The translations under genes were made by a program, and so were the position numbers. The notes below the pieces were generated by a model. It was not told the DNA's origin, did not search any database, and was given only the letters and a program-made list of their open reading frames with translations. From positions 310,001 through 374,000 of the forward strand of contig JBFONV010000003.1 of the NCBI GenBank assembly GCA_040779335.1: 64,000 nucleotides of DNA. The letters run 5' to 3'. The stretch is from JBFONV01 sp040779335 (lineage in GTDB: Bacteria; Pseudomonadota; Gammaproteobacteria; Enterobacterales; Alteromonadaceae). Of the stretch, positions 35,252-42,088 are shown piece after piece (within the stretch, counting starts at the first letter, position 1; each line of letters opens with the position of its first letter).

Positions 35252-35360
35252 TAAAATTGTTCCAAATTTATTAAGGGAATTAGATAGTTTAATCAAATGA
35301 ATATGATATCTTAATATTTCCTTAAGATAAGCCAATTATACTTAATCCACCTCTCTAATA

Positions 35361-35861
35361 ATGATGAAAAATATGACCTCAAAGATTTTACTGTTGTTAA
35401 AAACAACCTTTGTTTTTGCTTTTTTAACGTTTATTTCAATTAATTCACACGCCTTGCCGCTGGCCAAAAGCCAACAGCAGCTGGATGAAATGCTCAAGCT
35501 TAACGCGGGTAAAGTGATTTATCTTGATTTTTGGGCGTCCTGGTGTGGCCCGTGTAGGAAGTCTTTTCCTTGGTTAAATAAATTACAACAACAGCATAAA
35601 GACAAGGGGTTTACAGTGATCAGCGTTAACTTAGATGCTGAGCCAAAATTAGCGGCAAAATTTTTAGCTGAAGTGCCAGCTGATTTTCCGGTTATATATG
35701 ATCCAAAAGGAAAAACAGCGTCTCATTTTAAAATAAAAGGTATGCCTAGCAGCATTATTTTTAATAGAAAGGGCAAAATTGAGGTTGCGCATGCAGGCTT
35801 TTTTGTCAAAAAAATACCTGAGTATGAAAGTGAAATAAACAAGTTACTGAATAAAGAATGA
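35361..35861 (+). CDS. Exported thioredoxin-like protein (TlpA/ResA type)
   Basis: This 166-residue protein has a signal peptide (to about residue 31, SHA) and a thioredoxin fold with the active site WASWCGPCRKSFPW near residue 60. GMPSSIIFNRKG with the cis-Pro region lies near residue 131. It is expected to be a periplasmic disulfide reductase or oxidase. It is the first gene of a compact operon with DUF4266, DUF3570 and apbE; 7 bp separate it from the next gene. A role in keeping the cysteines of the DUF4266 lipoprotein reduced is a reasonable inference. Confidence 0.88.
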   Translation: MMKNMTSKILLLLKTTFVFAFLTFISINSHALPLAKSQQQLDEMLKLNAGKVIYLDFWASWCGPCRKSFPWLNKLQQQHKDKGFTVISVNLDAEPKLAAKFLAEVPADFPVIYDPKGKTASHFKIKGMPSSIIFNRKGKIEVAHAGFFVKKIPEYESEINKLLNKE

Positions 35862-35868
35862 GGATGTT

Positions 35869-36093
35869 ATGAATAATAAAATGACCTGCTTACTGGCTTT
35901 TGTGTCACTGACCACATTTTCAGGTTGTGCGAGTTTAGGTGTTCAACCGTGGGAGCGGGATTTATTGGCCAAAGACGGCATGGCATTAACGAGTTCGCCT
36001 ATAGATGCTGCATTAGATGATCATATTTATTTTAGTAAAGAAGCCTCAAGTGGCGGGAAAAGCTTCGGTGGAGGAGGTTGCGGATGCAATTAA
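35869..36093 (+). CDS. DUF4266 small lipoprotein with GGGCGCN tail
   Basis: This 74-residue protein has a lipobox (TFSGC, Cys20) and then the DUF4266 pattern: G-V-Q-P-W-E-R-D-L-L-A near residue 25, D-D-H-I-Y-F-S-K-E near residue 50 and a glycine-rich C-terminus ending GGGGCGCN. After processing about 55 residues remain. The C-terminal C-G-C could bind a metal or take part in thiol chemistry; this is inference. It overlaps the DUF3570 start by 10 bp. Family function unknown to me. Confidence 0.85.
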   Translation: MNNKMTCLLAFVSLTTFSGCASLGVQPWERDLLAKDGMALTSSPIDAALDDHIYFSKEASSGGKSFGGGGCGCN

Positions 36094-37382
36094 AGGATAA
36101 CAGTCAAAAAAAAGTTAACGTTAAAGCGGCGTTAACCATTGCAACATCAGCTTTATTAGGGGTAACTAATACCGTCGTAGCACAAGAAGACGATAGCTGG
36201 GAGTTTGATAGTGCATTCTTGTTTTATAGCGAGGTCGATAGAGTTTCCGCCGCAGAAGCCATTATAGGCGCGCAAAAAACGTTTAAAAATGATGAAGTCT
36301 TAAACCTTAAACTTACCGTCGATGCGTTAACTGGAGCTTCAGCAAATGGCGCGGTTGCACAACCTAATGTTCAAACATTTACAAGACCATCAGGTAATGG
36401 CCAATATAATATTAAAGCGGGTGAAACGCCATTAGACGATACTTTCCATGATACACGGGTGCAACTTAATGCCCAGTGGACACAGCCTTTAGCGGCAAAC
36501 TATACCGTAAGTGGTGGTGTACACCTTTCAAAAGAGTATGATTATCTATCTCTAGGAGTAAACGGGAATATTGCCTATGACTTTAATCGAAAAAACTCTA
36601 CCTTTTCCTTTGGTCTAAGTCATTTTCAAGATACTTTTTCACCTGAAGGAGACATACCTAAGCCATTTGCCTCCATGCTAATTGGTGATAGCGAATCAGG
36701 CTCATGGGATGAGGAATTTGCCCAAACTCGATTAAAAAGTGACGATGATAAGACTACAACCGATATATTACTAGGTTTCTCTCAAGTGATTAATCGACGG
36801 ATGTTGATGCAATTTAACTATTCATATTCTGTTGCAGATGGTTTTTTAACCGATCCCTTTAAAGTATTAAGTGTGGTAGATAGCCAAGGCTATACTCAAG
36901 ACTTGGTCTATGAAAATCGTCCTGATAAAAGAACCAAACAAAGTACCTTTGTTCAAGCTAAATACCATTTTGACAGCACAATATTGGACATATCGCATCG
37001 TTATATGTGGGACGATTGGGAAATAAAGTCACATACCGTTGACAGTAGATTTCGTATTCCTTTATCAGATACCAGTTATATAGAACCGCATGTACGTATT
37101 TATCGACAAGATGCCGCTGAGTTCTATCAACCATTTTTAAATGAAAGTGAGCCATTACCGAAATTTGCCAGTGCAGATTATCGTATCGGAGAAATGACTA
37201 CTTATACCTTAGGTTTAAAATACTCAACGATAATAAATCAAGGCAACGAGTTGTCGTTTAGGCTTGAGTATTATCGTCAAACGCCTAAAAGTATGGGGAT
37301 GGCAGAGCCGGGTGTACTTGCTGATTTAGCGTTATATGAAAATGTAGATGCTATTATCGCTCAGGTCAGTTATTCGTTTTAA
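36084..37382 (+). CDS. DUF3570 outer-membrane barrel protein with a candidate flavinylation motif
   Basis: This 432-residue protein starts at ATG 36084, 6-7 bases after GAGGAGG; an upstream TTG (36078) has no room for one. A Sec signal peptide ends near residue 34 (VVAQ). The rest is rich in alternating beta strands and ends IAQVSYSF with a terminal Phe, as in outer-membrane barrels. DUF3570 landmarks include Asp80-A-L-Thr83-G-A-Ser86, followed by A-N-G-A, and TFTRPSG. D-x-x-T-G-A-S fits the D-x-x-(S/T)-G-A-(T/S) site that ApbE modifies with FMN. An apbE gene follows after 11 bp. Confidence 0.85.
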   Translation: MQLKDNSQKKVNVKAALTIATSALLGVTNTVVAQEDDSWEFDSAFLFYSEVDRVSAAEAIIGAQKTFKNDEVLNLKLTVDALTGASANGAVAQPNVQTFTRPSGNGQYNIKAGETPLDDTFHDTRVQLNAQWTQPLAANYTVSGGVHLSKEYDYLSLGVNGNIAYDFNRKNSTFSFGLSHFQDTFSPEGDIPKPFASMLIGDSESGSWDEEFAQTRLKSDDDKTTTDILLGFSQVINRRMLMQFNYSYSVADGFLTDPFKVLSVVDSQGYTQDLVYENRPDKRTKQSTFVQAKYHFDSTILDISHRYMWDDWEIKSHTVDSRFRIPLSDTSYIEPHVRIYRQDAAEFYQPFLNESEPLPKFASADYRIGEMTTYTLGLKYSTIINQGNELSFRLEYYRQTPKSMGMAEPGVLADLALYENVDAIIAQVSYSF

Positions 37383-37393
37383 AGGTTGGATTT

Positions 37394-38290
37394 TTGAAAA
37401 GAAACCGCAACGTCGATATCGTTCAGCGCCAGGATGGTTATAGCATCAATTTTTTTGCTATGGCCAGTCCTTGTGAAGTGCTGGTTGATAGCGATGATAA
37501 AAGCCTAGTAAGGGTCTTAGCCAAGATCATTCCCGATGAGGTTTGGCGGATCGAGGATAAGTACAGCCGTTACGATCCCGACAGCTTTTGTAGTGCAGTC
37601 AACCAGAGTAATGGCAAACCAGTCGCACTTGATCATGAAAGTTACTTACTTATGCAATTTGCTCAGCAGTGTTATGAATTAAGTAATGGTTTATTTGATA
37701 TTACGTCAGGGATTTTGCGAAAAGTTTGGCATTTTGATGGCAGTGGTAATGTGCCAGACAGTAAAAGTGTTCGTCATCTACTTGCTTATGTCGGCTGGCA
37801 CAAGGTTCACTTTGATGAAAACAGTGTTACTTTGCCAACAGGCATGGAGTTAGATTTTGGAGGTATTGGTAAAGAGTATGCCGTAGACCGAGCAATGTTA
37901 TTGGCCAAAAATGTTACCAATGAACCCTTTTTAATTAATCTGGGGGGCGATCTATGCGCCAATAAGGTGCGAATTAATGGCCAAGCTTGGCAAGTAGGAA
38001 TAGAGCACCCAGGATTTGTTGATAAACAACCTATGGTTGTTGCGCTTTTTAAGGGAGCACTTGCCACGAGTGGCGATGCTAAGCGATTTTTACTAAAAGA
38101 TGGAGTCCGTTATAGCCACATTCTTAATGCAAAAACTGGCTGGCCGGTAGAAAATGCACCGCGTTCGATGACTGTCGTCGCACCTCAATGCATTCAAGCG
38201 GGTATTTTAGCTACTTTATCCTTACTGCAAGGTGCTAACGCAGAAACTTATTTAACCGAGCAAGAAGTGCGTTTTTGGGCGGTAAGATAA
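37394..38290 (+). CDS. apbE: FAD:protein FMN transferase ApbE
   Basis: This 298-residue protein has the full ApbE core: NFFAMASPCEVLV near residue 18, LDFGGIGKEYAVDRAM near residue 153, INLGGDLCANK near residue 180, ATSGDAKRF near residue 221 and the metal-site YSHILNAKTGWPV near residue 240. ApbE moves FMN from FAD onto Ser/Thr of target proteins. Most bacterial ApbEs are exported lipoproteins. Here the TTG start leaves only about 17 residues before the core and no signal peptide, which suggests cytoplasmic action or an unseen start. Last gene of the four-gene operon. Confidence 0.9.
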   Translation: MKRNRNVDIVQRQDGYSINFFAMASPCEVLVDSDDKSLVRVLAKIIPDEVWRIEDKYSRYDPDSFCSAVNQSNGKPVALDHESYLLMQFAQQCYELSNGLFDITSGILRKVWHFDGSGNVPDSKSVRHLLAYVGWHKVHFDENSVTLPTGMELDFGGIGKEYAVDRAMLLAKNVTNEPFLINLGGDLCANKVRINGQAWQVGIEHPGFVDKQPMVVALFKGALATSGDAKRFLLKDGVRYSHILNAKTGWPVENAPRSMTVVAPQCIQAGILATLSLLQGANAETYLTEQEVRFWAVR

Positions 38291-38296
38291 ACCTAC

Positions 38297-38332
38297 AAAG
38301 CTTAACGAATCATAAAAGAGGCGTTAAGCTTT
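38297..38332. terminator. Hairpin between convergent apbE and DUF3083 genes
   Basis: AAAGCTTAACG (38297-38307) and CGTTAAGCTTT (38322-38332) give an 11-bp perfect stem with a 14-base loop. The T-tract is short, so it is a candidate bidirectional terminator. Confidence 0.55.
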
Positions 38333-38344
38333 AGGCACTATATG

Positions 38345-39460
38345 TTAATCGAGATAAAAACCTAGGTGTTGATGAAATCGCACTAACATTTCTTCTTTGT
38401 CATTTTCATAACCTATTTTTTCCGCAATCGCATGCAATGCACTTTCTATCTGATGTAAAAACTTGCCAAACCCATGACTGGTTTCATTATGCTCAGAGGC
38501 AACAAACACCAATTGTACACTATCAACGAGTTTCTCTGCGTCCCATTTGCAAGTGTAGCCGCCACTTGATTTTTTCGGATTATAACCGAGCATTTGGAGC
38601 TCGCCATTAGCGACAACAATTTCGTCGTCACTTTTACGAACTATAGGTATTAAACCATTGGCGATAACCGCGCCATTATTTAAGTTATAACGTTTTGCAG
38701 CATGGGTAAAAGTATCTGCTATTAGGTTATATAGCGGATGGTAGGGCTCGGAATTGGTTTCATCTAAGTCAACCAGCAACTTCATTCTTTTGTTCATCGG
38801 AATATCGACAATGGCATAGGTTAACGCATCGATACTTGGCGGTAAGACTAAGTCATCAGCTAAATAACGATTGGTCATTGAGCGAATTTTATGGGTTTGT
38901 GTGCCTACAACACCTTTGTCTTTAGCAAACAGATCATAGGTAAGGTGTTGATGATCACATAATCTAATGGCATTTTTATCTAAGCCGATTTGTTCTGCAA
39001 AGGCACAAATCGCCTTTTTTACATCACGGTGAAATTTCGCGGCATTAAGGCGAATTTCATTGCCATTAGCGAGAAAGACTAAGTTAATCTTTTTCGCTCT
39101 TACATTGCCGTCAAAGTAAGCACTTTGACTATGGTGGTATGAAGGGTTGTATAAAAACAATATTTGCTGTTTGGTTTGAGATGTAAGTTTTTCTGGGCTA
39201 AAACGAACACGGGTAAATTTATCATTAGCAATGAACTGTCCACTGTCTAACTCTAGTTCATTGTTAATATTGAAAAATATTTTTGATAAAGTTTGATAAA
39301 ACTGCTCATAAGGCTTTTCTTCTGTTTGCTCAATAATATTTGAAAAGCGATCAATTATCTCATCGGTAATTTCAAATTTAGCGAGTAGATATTGGTTCTC
39401 TCGAGCTGACGATGGAATGTAAACTTTGTGTTGTGTGTTTCTCATTCTTGATATAGACAT
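38345..39460 (-). CDS. DUF3083 family protein
   Basis: This 371-residue cytoplasmic protein is chosen to start at ATG 39460, with AGGGA about 7 bases upstream; an open TTG lies 5 codons earlier. It has two similar halves. Each contains a F-x-x-N-P-S/Y-N-P-K-K-like segment, then a V-F-L-A-x-G/V-F-V-A-S segment and a late D-H-Q-H-L or F-H-Q-H-L element (near residues 163 and 363). The family is found in Alteromonadales and Vibrionales; function unknown. The duplicated H-Q-H-L may be a metal site. An FNR-like box lies 71 bp upstream. Confidence 0.8.
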   Translation of the reverse strand: MSISRMRNTQHKVYIPSSARENQYLLAKFEITDEIIDRFSNIIEQTEEKPYEQFYQTLSKIFFNINNELELDSGQFIANDKFTRVRFSPEKLTSQTKQQILFLYNPSYHHSQSAYFDGNVRAKKINLVFLANGNEIRLNAAKFHRDVKKAICAFAEQIGLDKNAIRLCDHQHLTYDLFAKDKGVVGTQTHKIRSMTNRYLADDLVLPPSIDALTYAIVDIPMNKRMKLLVDLDETNSEPYHPLYNLIADTFTHAAKRYNLNNGAVIANGLIPIVRKSDDEIVVANGELQMLGYNPKKSSGGYTCKWDAEKLVDSVQLVFVASEHNETSHGFGKFLHQIESALHAIAEKIGYENDKEEMLVRFHQHLGFYLD

Positions 39461-39475
39461 TTCTAGTCCCTGCAA

Positions 39476-39970
39476 AGTAATAACAATGCGTAAATTATAT
39501 CAAAGCCTTGATTGCAAACAATTAATTACCATGATGTAAATCAAGTTATAGCGAGACTTTTCGCGAAAAAATGTATGTTTCAAGTTTCCCTCAAAACGTT
39601 AAAAAATTATTGAATATTCATTAACACTAGCTTGACAAATTTTAATGTTATTTTTGAGTCACTAAAGTTACTTTTTTTCTGCCAAGGTTCGTCGAGGCCA
39701 TTCGTTTTTGATAATTCTAAATCAGTTTTAAATCAGTCTAGCCATGGCTGATATAAATTTTTTTGCGTTAATAAATAAGTCAATTATTGTTTTAAATGAA
39801 GAAATATTCATATTCGTTATATTCACTATATTAATAATATGATTAGTGAATAGAATCTTTTTGCTTTAGCTTAGCGTTAAATGCTATGTTTTATGTCAGT
39901 GTTTATCATATAGTTTTTGCTTAACCCAGTGAAAGAGTTGGCATTAGTTTTTCAATCAGGAGTGCGTTAT
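39476..39970. other. Divergent intergenic region between DUF3083 and icd
   Basis: This stretch of nearly 500 bp has no convincing gene; an extension of the icd frame from 39917 lacks a ribosome-binding site. It contains the FNR-like box at 39531-39544 and very AT-rich DNA before icd, which likely holds the icd promoter. No RNA or repeat was recognised. Confidence 0.6.
39531..39544 (-). promoter_or_regulatory. FNR-like box upstream of the DUF3083 gene
   Basis: ATGATGTAAATCAA fits TTGAT-N4-ATCAA with one mismatch. Its centre is about 77 bp before the DUF3083 start, compatible with class II activation. It is 427 bp from icd, so icd control is less likely. Confidence 0.5.
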
Positions 39971-41221
39971 ATGTCAGGTAAAGTTCAAATACCCAGTTCA
40001 GGTGAAAAAATTACCATTGTAAATGGTAAAATTTCAGTACCGAATAATCCGATCATACCTTTTATAGAGGGAGATGGTATTGGCGTGGATGTAACGCCTC
40101 CTATGATAAAAGTTGTCGATGCCGCAGTTTCAAAAGCGTATGGCAATGCACGTAAAATTAATTGGATGGAAGTCTATGCGGGCGAAAAGGCAACAGAGGT
40201 TTATGACTCGGAAACCTGGTTGCCTGATGAAACTCTCGAAATGTTTAAAGAGTATAAAGTGGGTATTAAGGGCCCCTTAACGACGCCCGTTGGCGGCGGT
40301 ATGCGTTCATTAAATGTCGCATTGAGACAGATACTCGATCTATATGTATGCCAGCGTCCAGTGCAGTGGTTTACCGGTGTTCCTAGCCCCGTTAAAAAAC
40401 CTGGTGAAGTCGATATGGTGATCTTCCGTGAAAATACTGAAGATATATATGCTGGGGTTGAATACCAAGCCGGAACTGAAAGCGCGCAAAAAGTGCTAGA
40501 TTTTCTGACTCAAGAAATGGGTGTGACTAAAATTCGATTTACTGAAAACTGTGGTATTGGTATTAAACCTGTTTCGAAGCAAGGAACTGAAAGGTTAGTG
40601 CGTCAAGCTATTCAATACGCGATTGATAATGATAGAGACTCAGTAACCTTAGTGCATAAAGGTAATATTATGAAGTTTACCGAAGGGGCATTTAAAGATT
40701 GGGGCTATCAGTTAGCACGAGAAGAGTTTGGCGCAGACCTATTAGATGGCGGTCCTTGGTGTTCTTTTAAAAACCCGAAAACAGGTAAAGAAATTATCAT
40801 TAAAGATGTTATAGCTGATGCTATGTTGCAGCAAATACTATTGCGTCCGGCAGAATACAGTGTAATCGCCACACTTAACCTTAATGGTGACTACTTATCA
40901 GATGCGTTAGCGGCTCAAGTTGGCGGCATAGGTATTGCGCCAGGCGCTAATTTAAGTGATGAAGTGGCTATCTTTGAAGCGACTCACGGAACCGCACCTA
41001 AATATGCAGGACAAAACAAGGTTAACCCAGGTTCAGTTATTTTATCTGCAGAGATGATGCTAAGGCATATGGGCTGGACTGAAGCGGCTGACTTAATGAT
41101 TCAGGGGATGTCTGGTGCCATTAACGCCAAGACCGTAACCTATGACTTTGAACGCTTAATGGATAATGCCACATTGGTAACATGTTCAGAATTCGGTGAC
41201 TGTATTATCGAACACATGTAG
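39971..41221 (+). CDS. icd: Isocitrate dehydrogenase (NADP+), Icd
   Basis: This 416-residue protein, exactly the length of E. coli Icd, starts MSGKVQIPSSGEKI. AGGAG sits 8 bases before the ATG at 39971. The phosphorylatable active-site Ser is in PVGGGMRSLNVALRQ, and DMVIFRENTEDIYAG, KGNIMKFTEGAFKDW and FEATHGTAPKYAG are intact. Arg-and-Tyr type residues for NADP+ fit the E. coli form. It turns isocitrate into 2-oxoglutarate in the TCA cycle. Confidence 0.96.
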   Translation: MSGKVQIPSSGEKITIVNGKISVPNNPIIPFIEGDGIGVDVTPPMIKVVDAAVSKAYGNARKINWMEVYAGEKATEVYDSETWLPDETLEMFKEYKVGIKGPLTTPVGGGMRSLNVALRQILDLYVCQRPVQWFTGVPSPVKKPGEVDMVIFRENTEDIYAGVEYQAGTESAQKVLDFLTQEMGVTKIRFTENCGIGIKPVSKQGTERLVRQAIQYAIDNDRDSVTLVHKGNIMKFTEGAFKDWGYQLAREEFGADLLDGGPWCSFKNPKTGKEIIIKDVIADAMLQQILLRPAEYSVIATLNLNGDYLSDALAAQVGGIGIAPGANLSDEVAIFEATHGTAPKYAGQNKVNPGSVILSAEMMLRHMGWTEAADLMIQGMSGAINAKTVTYDFERLMDNATLVTCSEFGDCIIEHM

Positions 41222-41252
41222 TTAATTAATTTTTATCTTGATATCAAAACAC

Positions 41253-41283
41253 AAAAAACACAGCAATTGCTGTGTTTTTTTAT
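41253..41283. terminator. Bidirectional terminator between icd and cspD
   Basis: The palindrome ACACAGCAATTGCTGTGT (41258-41275) is flanked by an A-tract and a T-tract, which serves both convergent genes. Confidence 0.88.
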
Positions 41284-41309
41284 TCATCAGTTTGGGTCGT
41301 TAGCTAATA

Positions 41310-41525
41310 CTATGATTCAATATCGGTTGGAGTAATACTTGCCGCATGATGTCCTTTAGGACCTGCGTTAAGTTCATAATTTACGTCCTGGCCAGCTTTT
41401 AATGTTCTATAACCGTCCATTTGAATGGTTGAGTAGTGAGCAAATATGTCTTCACCTCCATCCTCCGGACGAATAAAACCAAAACCTTTCGCGTTATTAA
41501 ACCATTTAACTGTACCGTGAGCCAT
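41310..41525 (-). CDS. cspD: Cold-shock-like protein CspD
   Basis: This 71-residue protein starts MAHGTVKWFNNAKGFGFIRP and has both RNA-binding motifs (KGFGFI and DIFAHYS). The next Met upstream is not part of the family and lacks a site; AAGGAAG precedes the chosen start. Position next to clpS fits CspD, a stationary-phase inhibitor of replication in E. coli. Its C-terminus matches that group (AGPKGHHAASI). Confidence 0.92.
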   Translation of the reverse strand: MAHGTVKWFNNAKGFGFIRPEDGGEDIFAHYSTIQMDGYRTLKAGQDVNYELNAGPKGHHAASITPTDIES

Positions 41526-41738
41526 ACTTCTACTTCCTTCTATATTCATCGGTAATTAGGTATGCTTCCCTAAAAGCACTTTGCACAACAACGTAGCGAC
41601 TAAAAAATAGCCACTAATAGAATCGTAGATAAAATTCTGAATTAGTCAAGCATATTTCTTAAGTTTTTATTAATGATTTCGCGTACAATTTGTAAAATAG
41701 ATGAAGCAAAAACTTCTGGTACAGACTAATATAAAATT

Positions 41739-42059
41739 ATGACAGATCGAAAAGAGTTAATTGGCAATCAAGAAGCCATCGATGAAGCGATTAAGGACAA
41801 ACTTCAACGACCTCCTATGTATAATGTGGTCTTGTTGAACGATGATTACACACCAATGGATTTTGTAATTGAAGTATTAAGAAAATTTTTTAATATGGGG
41901 GCAGAGCAGGCAACTGAAATTATGCTGGCAATTCATTATAAAGGTAAGGCTCGATGTGGCACGTATACTGCAGAAGTTGCAGAGACTAAAGTTGATCAAG
42001 TGAGTATATTTGCTTACGAAAATCAACATCCATTGAAGTGCACAATGGAAAAAGCGTAA
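41739..42059 (+). CDS. clpS: ATP-dependent Clp protease adaptor ClpS
   Basis: This 106-residue adaptor has the N-degron-binding core PPMYNVVLLNDDYTPMDFVI (residues 24-43) and AIHYKGKARCGTYTAEVAETK, which forms the ClpA contact. It recognises N-terminal Leu, Phe, Trp or Tyr and hands substrates to ClpAP. The two transferases that create such N-termini (bpt, aat) lie 3-4 kb downstream. Confidence 0.95.
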   Translation: MTDRKELIGNQEAIDEAIKDKLQRPPMYNVVLLNDDYTPMDFVIEVLRKFFNMGAEQATEIMLAIHYKGKARCGTYTAEVAETKVDQVSIFAYENQHPLKCTMEKA

Positions 42060-42088
42060 ATGCGCATGGTTTTTATTTGGAGTAACCT

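Noticed and set aside
39917..39970. Longer icd start at TTG 39917
   Set aside because: It would add 18 residues absent from Icd of other bacteria, while ATG 39971 has a good AGGAG and gives the usual 416 residues.
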